Positions 56,498 through 64,000 of a stretch of 64,000 nucleotides of DNA are shown piece by piece (the stretch's first letter is position 1; the number at the start of each line of letters is the position of its first letter). The notes under the pieces were generated by a model. The model had not been told where the DNA came from. It was given only the letters and a program-made list of their open reading frames with translations, and did not search any database. The stretch comes from Enterobacter wuhouensis (lineage in GTDB: Bacteria > Pseudomonadota > Gammaproteobacteria > Enterobacterales > Enterobacteriaceae), in assembly GCF_004331265.1 (NCBI RefSeq), contig NZ_SJOO01000004.1, positions 1 through 64,000 of the forward strand, written 5' to 3'. Position numbers and translations under genes: made by a program.

Positions 56498-57493
56498 TTA
56501 ACGGTAGAAGAGTTCGAATGTGGCGACGGCATCCACCTTACCGGCTTTTACCTCTCCCGTTTTGATGTAGCGGGCTTTGAGAGGGATCTCGACCGGAACT
56601 TTATTCTGGGTGCTGGTTATCGCCGTATAGCTGTGGTCGAACTGCAGCACCGTATTATTCTTGTCCAGGATTTGAATGCCCACACCGCCTGCGGCGTTGT
56701 CTCCGGTAGCAATCTTGAGCACGTTCCCGTCCGTCACGCCAGTTGACCCGGTGCTGGTGAATTGATAATCAATTTTTGTTCCGGCGGAACAGTCGGTGAT
56801 ATCAATTTTAAAGCTATCGTCGGTCAGGATATCCGAATACCCCCCGCTGAAATCCTGCGAGTTGACCGTTTTCAACGGCACGTAGATATTTTTATCCGCC
56901 AGGTTGCAGGTGTTGGTGGTGATTCGCACGCTTGTCGGGGAAAAACGGATTTCACCAATCACGTCATCGTCATAGGTTTCACGCGAGGTTAACAGCGACG
57001 TATTAAGCTCGCCCTCTTCGACCTGGCCGATAACAATCAGCTGCGCGGCGGCACGATAATTATAGTTCGTTGAAAAGCTTCGAATCATGCCAACGTAGAT
57101 ACTCGGCCTGATAAGGTCTTCTTCATTATAGTTGGGGGATTGGGTTGTGGACGCCGCAACGCGAATGCCTATTCCCGCCACGTTCGTTTTATATACCCCG
57201 GGTAAGATATCTTCACGGGCGTCGGCGTCGCTTAATGAAAGGTAGCCTTTGTTCACCTGAACAGAGTTGCCATCGCAGCTTTGCGTAATATCACCTGATT
57301 CCACGCTGGTGTCATAAATGATGGTGCCAACCGGCACATCCGGCTCGAGCTGGATAACGGCGGGAATGTTAAAGGTGACAACCCCGCCGTTTCCTCCTCC
57401 TCCCGTAAACGTACAGGAGGCGAAAGCCGGTAGTGAAAACAGCATGATGACGCCAGCCATCGCGCCGATAAGCGTTTCTCTGCAAAGTTTCAT
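56498..57493 (-). CDS. Fimbrial tip adhesin (FimH-like two-domain)
   Basis: Last gene of the four-gene chaperone-usher operon; 331 residues from the ATG at 57493 (MKLCRETLIG), which overlaps the usher stop (ATGA). Signal peptide to about residue 26 (cut at FAS-CTF). An N-terminal lectin-like domain (about 27-180) starts with a Gly-rich segment (TGGGGNGG). The C-terminal pilin domain (about 185-331) has the typical cysteine pair (NTCNLA, ITDCSAG) and ends with the penultimate aromatic motif FELFYR used in donor-strand exchange. This size and layout fit a tip adhesin. The receptor it binds cannot be inferred. Confidence 0.85.
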   Translation of the reverse strand: MKLCRETLIGAMAGVIMLFSLPAFASCTFTGGGGNGGVVTFNIPAVIQLEPDVPVGTIIYDTSVESGDITQSCDGNSVQVNKGYLSLSDADAREDILPGVYKTNVAGIGIRVAASTTQSPNYNEEDLIRPSIYVGMIRSFSTNYNYRAAAQLIVIGQVEEGELNTSLLTSRETYDDDVIGEIRFSPTSVRITTNTCNLADKNIYVPLKTVNSQDFSGGYSDILTDDSFKIDITDCSAGTKIDYQFTSTGSTGVTDGNVLKIATGDNAAGGVGIQILDKNNTVLQFDHSYTAITSTQNKVPVEIPLKARYIKTGEVKAGKVDAVATFELFYR

Positions 57494-59967
57494 TGGCAGT
57501 TCACCGTCATTTTCAAAATACTTGCCGGGCGCGAGGCCGGTAAATTCCCCGTCCAGGCGCACTGTTGATCGCTCCCCTCCCCCCATTGCACGCTCAGGGA
57601 AAGCGCGTCGTGCAGGCCGGTGAGCCAGACTTCGCCATCATCACCGACGATAGCCGTTGCGCTTTCCTGCGTGACAATCGCACCGAACGGCACCGGTTTG
57701 CCGTGGTACAGCAGAGTGATAAGCGCGCGTTGCCCTACCCGCGCATCGAAGTTGGCAGAGACCGCCGCGCCTTTGGTTGGCACGAAATCCTGGGTGGCAG
57801 CAGCGATTTCAATATCCTCACGATCCTGCGTGTTTACCGTAATGCCATTCTTGCGGTAGGCGGTTAGCGAAGGAACGATTGCGTTACCAAAACGGTCGGT
57901 GTAGATCCCTCGCCCGTTCTGGACCTTGACGTTATCGCCCTCTTTGATATGCACAATAGCGAAGGCGTCGCGCACCGGTTGACCCAGGGTGACGCCATGC
58001 TCATGGGCAACGATTGAACCCTGAGCACTGTAGTTCCACTGACGGTTATCGCCCCCGTAGCTGTAGCCCATCCCCACGTCACCGGACGATCCGCGGTAGC
58101 GTCCGGACAGGCTGCCGCCGTAGCCGGTATTCTGATTGGCGTAGGTCTGCTGGAGGTTATAGCTAAGGTTGTTGTTCTCAAGCGCCGTGCCGCCAATCCC
58201 CACCTGATGTGAAACAAATCCGCCGCTGGCGGTGTTCGCGCTGTAGGTTGCCCAGGAGTTCGGGAGCCACTGAGAGAGAGGGATGTTAACCATCAGCGCC
58301 ATCTGCCTGTCGCTGTCAGCGTCGGGCGTGCGGGTCAGGTTATAGCTTACCGACCAGGTGATCCCGCGCCAGCTGGAACTGAGGCCCGCGCTGACGCTGC
58401 GTTCGTGACCAGCCATGTTCCAGTAGTCCTGCTGATAGGTGTTAAGGTATGCCGAGCCCCAGTCGGCAATACGCTGGGAAAGGTTCACCTGCATACGGCT
58501 GCGGCGGTTATTGGTGCGGCGATAGGTATAAATACCGTCGTCTATGGCGTCATCGCGCCGATCGATAGCCTCCTGGAAGGTATAAAACCCTGCCGTGGAG
58601 TAGCGGTAGCTGGCAAGCGTGACGTTAGTGTCGGTATCCGGAATATCCTTCGAATACTGCGCGCGCCACGACAGCCCGCTGGCGTCATCTCGTCCGTCAT
58701 CAAAAGCCGTACGGGCAGCGGTAACATCCATGGATGCCGAACCGAAGCGGCCAAGATCGGCCCCCACGCCCGCCAGCATCGCGTGATAAAGCGATGCCCC
58801 GAGCGCACCGGTATAGGCCGTTACGCCATACGGCAGACCGTAGATCGCCGTTCCCTGCACAAAGGCTGGCTCATCCTCACCTTCATTCCCGCGATAGCGT
58901 CCTGCCGCCAGCGAGTACTTAAACGCCCCTTCGCGCTGTAGCACCGGCACCGAGGCGCTGGCCTGAATGAAGCTGTGCTCGCTGCCGTCGGCCTCTTCTA
59001 CCGTCACCTCCAGATCCGCGCCGGAGGTGACCTGGCTTAAATCGCGGATCTCAAAAGGCCCCGGCGAGACGTTGCTTTGGTAAATGGTATAACCGTTTTG
59101 CTTGATGGTGACCTTCGCATCGCTGTTCGCGATACCGCGCACAACGGGAGCAAACCCCTGCTGGCTGGTGGGCAGCATGGAGGTGTCGGTCTCCAGCTTC
59201 ACGCCGGTCATTTGCACGCTGTCGAACAGCTCGCCGTTCGTGTACGTCTGCCCCATCTCAAGCTGGCTTTTCAGGGTTTTAATATCACGCTGCAGCGTGC
59301 TGGCGATGGCATCCCAACCGGCGCTGTCGCTCCAGGTACTGTTATTACGCAGCCGCCACGCGCCGAGGTTTATTCCTGAGTCGAGGCCAAGCCACGAAGA
59401 GGAGGTTTTGCCGGCGCTATAGTGCTGTTGAGAGCCGCTGAGCTGGTAGCTTGTCCAGGCGGCGGGGGCACCGTCATCCCAGAATTTTGGACTGATAGCG
59501 CCAGCCGCGGCCTGGTCACGGTAAATCTGGGGGATCACCAGCCTGAGCGTCTGATTATCCTGATCGTAATCGTATCGGGCATTCTCGATAAAATGGGAGA
59601 TGTCGTCGATTTTCGCCGAATCCTCCAGATCTTTCATATCCGGGATCGTGTCGACTTTTACGCCTAGCTCGCGCAGATCCGCCTTGGTCAACTCAGGCAG
59701 CAGGCGCTGCTTATCATCAGACAGCACCCAGCTCAGCGTCCGCTTATCGACAACATCCCGATCCCACATCACGGTCGTCATGTAGTTTCCGGGAAGCAGG
59801 CCGTTATCATTGATGAAGTTTTTAAGCGTTGAGGTGTTTTCCAGCGGCGTATCCATCTCCAGGATACGCAGGTTGAATTCGTCATCTGCACTTGCAGGCT
59901 GGATCATGGCTAGCAACGCCAGCGCGATCCCATTCAGAGCCTGCTTGTGAAATGGAGATGACGACAT
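57490..59967 (-). CDS. Fimbrial outer-membrane usher protein
   Basis: FimD/PapC-type usher that forms the outer-membrane pore and assembles the pilus. 825 residues. Signal peptide to about 27 (PASA-DDEF), N-terminal chaperone-binding domain (about 28-150), 24-strand barrel with the plug domain inserted (about 240-330, SNVSPGPFEIRDL), and two C-terminal domains (about 670-825; ending with the CAWTGNLP / VNCQ disulfide pair). The segment with YRTNNRRSRMQVN is barrel. It starts 20 bases after the chaperone and overlaps the adhesin by 4 bases. It falls in the general FimD class; its exact clade was not tested. Confidence 0.92.
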   Translation of the reverse strand: MSSSPFHKQALNGIALALLAMIQPASADDEFNLRILEMDTPLENTSTLKNFINDNGLLPGNYMTTVMWDRDVVDKRTLSWVLSDDKQRLLPELTKADLRELGVKVDTIPDMKDLEDSAKIDDISHFIENARYDYDQDNQTLRLVIPQIYRDQAAAGAISPKFWDDGAPAAWTSYQLSGSQQHYSAGKTSSSWLGLDSGINLGAWRLRNNSTWSDSAGWDAIASTLQRDIKTLKSQLEMGQTYTNGELFDSVQMTGVKLETDTSMLPTSQQGFAPVVRGIANSDAKVTIKQNGYTIYQSNVSPGPFEIRDLSQVTSGADLEVTVEEADGSEHSFIQASASVPVLQREGAFKYSLAAGRYRGNEGEDEPAFVQGTAIYGLPYGVTAYTGALGASLYHAMLAGVGADLGRFGSASMDVTAARTAFDDGRDDASGLSWRAQYSKDIPDTDTNVTLASYRYSTAGFYTFQEAIDRRDDAIDDGIYTYRRTNNRRSRMQVNLSQRIADWGSAYLNTYQQDYWNMAGHERSVSAGLSSSWRGITWSVSYNLTRTPDADSDRQMALMVNIPLSQWLPNSWATYSANTASGGFVSHQVGIGGTALENNNLSYNLQQTYANQNTGYGGSLSGRYRGSSGDVGMGYSYGGDNRQWNYSAQGSIVAHEHGVTLGQPVRDAFAIVHIKEGDNVKVQNGRGIYTDRFGNAIVPSLTAYRKNGITVNTQDREDIEIAAATQDFVPTKGAAVSANFDARVGQRALITLLYHGKPVPFGAIVTQESATAIVGDDGEVWLTGLHDALSLSVQWGEGSDQQCAWTGNLPASRPASILKMTVNCQ

Positions 59968-59987
59968 AAGATCCCAACATGGTGTGT

Positions 59988-60701
59988 TTAAAGAGCCTGC
60001 TTGCGCTGAGGAGTTTGTGCGCCGAAATCACTGATAGCGGTCCAGGTCACCGGCCCGTTTGCCGGTTTAGGCAGCGTAAAATTCTGCTCGCTGAAAGGCG
60101 CTATCATCATTGAAATGGCGCCCGGCGTGGTTTTTGTCTCAACCACCGGGACATATTTGCCGCCAACGGCCAGCTCGCCGAAGGAGACGTAAAACGGCGT
60201 AGGGTTTTTCGCAATGAGCCTGTCACCCTGACGGCGGAACGTGATTTTTTCGTAGGCCTGCAGGGCATCAGCCTCTTTCAAATCAGCAGGACGCCAGAAA
60301 AGCTTCAGACGCGTTTTCATTGCGAATTGCAGCGTATTCTTGTCCTTCAGTTCGGACGATAACGCCGAGACCGATTTCACGTTCGCCAGAAACAGGGACT
60401 CACGATCTGCGGGCAAGCTTTTCTTATCGCCGGTAAAAATAATGTGTAAAAGGGTCTGACGGTTTTCCTGCAATTTATAGACGGGCGGCGTAATAATGAA
60501 AGGCGCTTTTGCGTCGTTGGGATAACTCACCCAACTTTGTACCAGGTAACGCGTATGAGGATCTTTATTTTTCAGCGCAATTTGAACTTCAGATTTATTC
60601 GACGGATAAATAATTCGCGTACCGCCGAGCACCACGCTTGCTTGCGCTGAGCAGCAAGAAATAAGTAAACAACCAAATAACAATTTAGATAAATAATTCA
60701 T
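59988..60701 (-). CDS. Periplasmic fimbrial chaperone (PapD-like)
   Basis: Two-Ig-domain chaperone that holds pilin subunits by donor-strand complementation. 237 residues with a Sec signal peptide (MNYLSKLLFGCLLISCCSAQA). The invariant Arg is in GGTRIIYP and the invariant Lys in TRLKLFWRP. The F1-G1 loop is short, so it belongs to the FGS class that serves adhesive pili. The usual RESVFW motif reads DRESLFLANVKSV, with the Trp replaced. It has lower GC content and more A/T-rich codons than the surrounding housekeeping genes. Confidence 0.92.
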   Translation of the reverse strand: MNYLSKLLFGCLLISCCSAQASVVLGGTRIIYPSNKSEVQIALKNKDPHTRYLVQSWVSYPNDAKAPFIITPPVYKLQENRQTLLHIIFTGDKKSLPADRESLFLANVKSVSALSSELKDKNTLQFAMKTRLKLFWRPADLKEADALQAYEKITFRRQGDRLIAKNPTPFYVSFGELAVGGKYVPVVETKTTPGAISMMIAPFSEQNFTLPKPANGPVTWTAISDFGAQTPQRKQAL

Positions 60702-60744
60702 ACAGCGTTCCAGAAGGCAGCCCTTTCAGGCTGCCGATAATGCA

Positions 60745-61317
60745 TTAGCGATAAACAACCTCGAATGTTGCAGATGAGGAATAATGACCTGCAGTCGGTT
60801 TGGTATCACCCACCTGAATAACCTTCGCGGTGTAGTTAAAGACAGATGCCGCAGCACCCGTTGCATCGTTCGCAACATCGGTCCCTGCGTCCGGTACCGA
60901 GCCGTCAAAGACCACGTCGCCTTTCGAGCCGTTGTCGTTGCTGACGATGATACCCACGTTGGTCGCATTGCCTGTGCCGGTAAGATCGTTCTGCAGGCGT
61001 TTAGAGGCAGCATCCGTCGTGGAACCACTGAACTTAAGGTTCAGCTTAGCGATCAGCGGGTCACATTTTTTCACTTCAATCTTAAAGGCCCTGGACGTGC
61101 CGACCTGACCGTCAGTACCAAAGTCTGAGGGATAGGTGTCTGCAAAAGTGACGGTGGAGCTATTCGTCCCCGTGCCATCAACATTAATCTCGCAGGTATC
61201 CGCCACGATTTTTCCGGCGAAATTTACCGTGCCGGAATCATTCGCGGCAAAGACCGGCAGAGACAGAGCCGCCAGGAAGCTTCCGGTCAGTAAAGATGTA
61301 ACAATAGATTTATTCAT
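60745..61317 (-). CDS. Major fimbrial subunit (pilin)
   Basis: First gene of the fimbrial operon: 190 residues from the ATG at 61317 (MNKSIVTSLL), with AAGGAT 7 bases before it; an ATG 15 codons upstream is less likely. Signal peptide to about 24 (LPVFA-AND). The mature N-terminal strand is SGTVNFAGKIV. Cysteines in ADTCEIN and VKKCDP form the conserved disulfide. The C-terminal beta-zipper motif ends with a penultimate Tyr (FEVVYR). Small, Thr/Asp/Gly-rich and acidic, as usual for a shaft pilin. Confidence 0.92.
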   Translation of the reverse strand: MNKSIVTSLLTGSFLAALSLPVFAANDSGTVNFAGKIVADTCEINVDGTGTNSSTVTFADTYPSDFGTDGQVGTSRAFKIEVKKCDPLIAKLNLKFSGSTTDAASKRLQNDLTGTGNATNVGIIVSNDNGSKGDVVFDGSVPDAGTDVANDATGAAASVFNYTAKVIQVGDTKPTAGHYSSSATFEVVYR

Positions 61318-61662
61318 AACAATATCCTTATATTTGTTTATGTCGGCATCCATTCCCGGCAAAGATAACTTTCGCCAGAATGCGCAATAAAGTGGGAGAT
61401 CGCTTATCTCAAGAACGCCTATTAATAAGGAAGTTCTGTAAGAGAAGTGAATTCGCGGAGGGGATTACATCAGATTATTCTTCAATGTGTCCAGCGTGCT
61501 CACGGACGAAATAATTTCACTACCTAGCAAACCCATGATTGCTATGAAAAAAACAACACCTTAATAATACTTAATTTGTAATGTACAAAAATTAAAATAA
61601 TTCAAAATGTAAATACAAAAAAGCCGCTTTATGATAAAGCGGCTTTTTATCCAGGAAACTAA
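61318..61662. other. 345-base A/T-rich gap: fimbrial upstream region and mrcB terminator
   Basis: No open frame of note lies between the major pilin start and mrcB end. The part 61540-61620 is strongly A/T-rich, a common trait of H-NS-silenced accessory promoters. A near-palindrome CCTATTAATAAGG (about 61418-61430) and a short repeat GAGATCGCTTATCTC (about 61396-61410) are seen. I found no pair of longer inverted repeats flanking a promoter, so no invertible switch like fimS is supported, and no regulator gene is present. Confidence 0.6.
61615..61650. terminator. Terminator after mrcB
   Basis: A perfect 10-bp stem AAGCCGCTTT / AAAGCGGCTT (61621-61630, 61636-61645), 5-base loop, with a T-run on each strand (TTTTTT on the minus side). 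It ends mrcB and insulates the fimbrial promoter region. Confidence 0.93.
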
Positions 61663-64000
61663 TTAATTCCCGCCGAACATGTCCTTAATCCAGCCAGCCA
61701 CGCCGTCGCTGTCTTTCTTCTCATTCTGCTGCTGCGGCTGTTGCTGCTGCGGCTGCTGAGGTTGAGAAGACTGCTCAAACGGGTTGCCCGTTGGCTGCTC
61801 AGGCTGGCTCTGCTGACAGAGCGAATCCGGGTTGGTCGTCCAGACCGGCAGAGAACGCATTCCGCCGCCGCAGACGAAGTTACCGGAATCATCCACGCCC
61901 ATATCGACGATATCTTCCGGCGCCACCAGATTCAGCGGAACAGGAGATTGATTTGCCAGATAACGCTGGTAAATCGACATCGCCCCGCTCGCACCGTACA
62001 GCTTGGTTGGCTGGTTGTTGTCGCGGCCTACCCAGGTAATCACCACCTCGCGGCCATCAATACCTGCGAACCAGGTATCAACGTTATTGTTGGTGGTGCC
62101 TGTTTTACCCGCAAGGTGCAGACCAGGGTATTTAGCTCCCAGCTGACGGCCTGTACCGCGCTGAACAACCTGCTGCATCGTCCACAGCGTCATATACGCC
62201 GCCTGTGCCGGAACGGCGCGTTCCGCCTGCGGGAAGCTCTGATACAGCACGGAACCGTCTTCAGCGATGACCGAGCGCAGCGCAGAGAGCTGCGCGCGGT
62301 TGCCACCGCTGGCGATGGTCTGGAACGCCTGCGCCACTTCGATTGGCGTCAGGTTAAGCGCCCCCAGGATCATTGCCGGTACCGGATGAAGCTGATCTTT
62401 CGGTACGCCGAGCTTCTGCCAGGTATCAACAATCGCCGGCAGGCCGAGCGCCATGCCGAGATTAACCGTCGGTACGTTCATGGAGCGGGTCAACGCGTCC
62501 ACCAGCATGACCTGGCCGCTGAACTGCTTGTCATCGTTCTGCGGAGACCATACCTGGCCGTTAGGCTGGCGCAGGGAGATTGGCGCATCGGCGATCCAGG
62601 TATTCAGACGATACTGATTCGGCTGGCTCAGCGCGGTGAGATAGGTCGCCGGTTTTGCCAGGGAACCAATCGAACGACGCGCCTGCATTGCACGGTTGTA
62701 GCCTGCAAACTGCGGCTCAGCGCCGCCGACCATCGCGCGGACTTCACCGGTGTTACGGTCAACCACCACCATCGCCGTTTCAAGATCGCTCAGCTTGCGC
62801 TGTTTCTTCAGGACCGGAATACCTTCCACCGCGGCTTTTTCAGCGGCATCCTGCGCCACGGAGTCGAAGGTAGTAAAGATCTTCACGCCGGAGAGATCTT
62901 TGACCTTATCTCCGAGCTTAGACTGCAGCTCCTGACGCACCATCTGCATAAACGCTGGCTGCGGAGAGATCACGCCGCCGCGCGGCTGAACGCCCAGCGG
63001 ACGCGCGCTCAGCATGTCGTACAGTTCCTGATCAATCACCTGCTGCTGTTGCAGCAGGCGCAGCACCAGGTTACGACGCTCCAGCGCCAGCTTCGGGTTA
63101 CGCCACGGGTTGTAGATGGACGCCCCTTTCACCATGCCCACCAGCAGCGCCTGCTGGTCGAGGCTCAGCTCTTCTACCGGACGGCCAAAGTAGTACAGGC
63201 TCGCCAGCGGGAAGCCGCGGATCTCGTTATCGCCGCTTTGACCGAGGTATACCTCGTTCATGTACAGCTCAAGGATACGATCCTTGCTGTAGCGCGCATC
63301 CATCAGCACGGCCATGTACGCTTCGTTGGCTTTACGCCAGTAAGAGCGCTCGCTGGAGAGGAACAGGTTTTTCACCAGCTGCTGGGTGAGCGTACTCGCC
63401 CCCTGCACCGTGCGACCGGCGGTCAGGTTTGCCAGCACCGCACGACCAATGGAGTAGAGGCTGATGCCGTCGTGCTCGTAGAAATGGCGGTCTTCGGTCG
63501 CCAGCAGCGTGTCCACCAGCAGATCCGGGAAGCCGTTACGCGCCACGAACAGGCGCTGTTCGCCATTCGCTGACGACAGCATGGTGATCAGGCGCGGATC
63601 GAGACGGAAGAAACCGAACTGACGGTTGTTGTCCATGTTCTCGATCGTTTCCAGACGATCGCCATCAAAGGTCAGACGCGCGCGCACCTGCCCCTCTTTG
63701 CTGTCCGGGAAGTCGAACGGACGGCGGATCATCTCGATGCTTTTCGCCTGCACCGTAAACTCGCCCGGACGCGTCATTTTGGTTACCTGACGGTACTGGG
63801 TTGCCTCGAGCAGCTTCACCATCTCGTTCTTGCTGATCGACATATCCGGCTCAAGGTTCACCATGCGGCCATACACGGCCGCCGGCAGCTGCCAGACTTT
63901 CCCGTCGATACGGCTGCGGATCTTCTGATCCAGATAGACGCCGTAAATCGCCATCAGCACAACAAAAACAATGAACAGCTTCAGCAGCAGCCAGAACCAG
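61663..64000 (-). CDS. mrcB: Penicillin-binding protein 1B (PBP1B), 5' end cut by the window
   Basis: Bifunctional class A PBP: polymerises lipid II and cross-links peptidoglycan. About 778 codons are present (E. coli 844); the frame stays open to the window edge through the single membrane segment ([12 protein letters not shown]...), and the cytoplasmic start lies beyond. Next come the UB2H domain (binds LpoB), the glycosyltransferase with [10 protein letters not shown] (catalytic Glu) and GASTLTQQ, and the transpeptidase with SIGSLAKP (nucleophile Ser), SMN and GKTGT. The Gln/Pro-rich C-terminal tail (about the last 45 residues, ending DMFGGN) matches PBP1B. Confidence 0.95.
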   Translation of the reverse strand, partial: WFWLLLKLFIVFVVLMAIYGVYLDQKIRSRIDGKVWQLPAAVYGRMVNLEPDMSISKNEMVKLLEATQYRQVTKMTRPGEFTVQAKSIEMIRRPFDFPDSKEGQVRARLTFDGDRLETIENMDNNRQFGFFRLDPRLITMLSSANGEQRLFVARNGFPDLLVDTLLATEDRHFYEHDGISLYSIGRAVLANLTAGRTVQGASTLTQQLVKNLFLSSERSYWRKANEAYMAVLMDARYSKDRILELYMNEVYLGQSGDNEIRGFPLASLYYFGRPVEELSLDQQALLVGMVKGASIYNPWRNPKLALERRNLVLRLLQQQQVIDQELYDMLSARPLGVQPRGGVISPQPAFMQMVRQELQSKLGDKVKDLSGVKIFTTFDSVAQDAAEKAAVEGIPVLKKQRKLSDLETAMVVVDRNTGEVRAMVGGAEPQFAGYNRAMQARRSIGSLAKPATYLTALSQPNQYRLNTWIADAPISLRQPNGQVWSPQNDDKQFSGQVMLVDALTRSMNVPTVNLGMALGLPAIVDTWQKLGVPKDQLHPVPAMILGALNLTPIEVAQAFQTIASGGNRAQLSALRSVIAEDGSVLYQSFPQAERAVPAQAAYMTLWTMQQVVQRGTGRQLGAKYPGLHLAGKTGTTNNNVDTWFAGIDGREVVITWVGRDNNQPTKLYGASGAMSIYQRYLANQSPVPLNLVAPEDIVDMGVDDSGNFVCGGGMRSLPVWTTNPDSLCQQSQPEQPTGNPFEQSSQPQQPQQQQPQQQNEKKDSDGVAGWIKDMFGGN

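Noticed and set aside
57120-57440. Possible frameshift or truncation in the adhesin gene
   Set aside because: The reading frame is open from the signal peptide to the C-terminal beta-zipper motif, and both cysteine pairs of the pilin domain are in place.
61318-61662. Phase-variable promoter (invertible switch) upstream of the fimbrial operon
   Set aside because: No pair of inverted repeats of useful length brackets a promoter, and no recombinase gene lies nearby.
61741-63573. A 610-codon open frame on the plus strand, antisense to mrcB
   Set aside because: Coding shadow of the well-conserved PBP1B gene; its composition is rich in Arg, Leu and His, with no recognisable motif.

Overview
The window is a chromosomal segment of a gamma-proteobacterium of the family Enterobacteriaceae. 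Most proteins look nearly identical to Escherichia coli K-12 proteins, and gene order follows the K-12 block from mrcB to gmhB/rrnH, here printed in reverse. Two accessory insertions, together with intergenic repeats of a type I associate with Enterobacter and Klebsiella, point to Enterobacter or a close relative such as Lelliottia or Leclercia. This genus call is inference from memory; no search was run.

Layout, left to right. Positions 1-200 hold the tandem P1/P2 promoters of an rRNA operon (rrnH position) reading off the left edge. Then come gmhB (-), the methionine importer metNIQ (+), rcsF-trmO and proS (+), nlpE (-), arfB and yaeQ (-), yaeP-rof (+), tilS, yaeR and ldcC (-). Next is the long envelope/lipid/replication cluster on the minus strand. 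Read in its own direction it is rpsB-tsf, pyrH, frr, dxr, uppS-cdsA-rseP-bamA-skp-lpxD-fabZ-lpxA-lpxB-rnhB-dnaE-accA. This joins undecaprenyl phosphate, phospholipid and lipid A synthesis, outer-membrane protein assembly, the sigma-E protease RseP, and DNA polymerase III alpha. Divergent from rpsB lie map, glnD and dapD (+).

After dapD is a molybdopterin oxidoreductase of the FdhF/YdeP type, placed where K-12 carries yaeI. It is followed by yaeH, cdaR, degP (with a clear sigma-E promoter), dgt, mtnN-btuF-yadS, erpA, clcA, hemL and the ferrichrome operon fhuACDB (minus strand, Fur box upstream). Between fhuA and mrcB sits a compact four-gene chaperone-usher fimbrial operon (major pilin, chaperone, usher, two-domain tip adhesin), which K-12 lacks at this site. 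The window ends inside mrcB (PBP1B).

Regulatory features visible in sequence: rRNA promoters, a MetJ operator, the rpsB leader RNA (t44/tff), a sigma-E promoter at degP, a Fur box at fhuA, many intrinsic terminators, a terminator-like hairpin inside fhuACDB, one REP-like element, and two copies of a longer intergenic repeat flanking the erpA-clcA-hemL block. No tRNA, CRISPR array, transposase, integrase or prophage gene was seen. I found no plainly undescribed system. The most unusual content is the YdeP-type oxidoreductase, the fimbrial operon with its adhesin, and the repeat pair.
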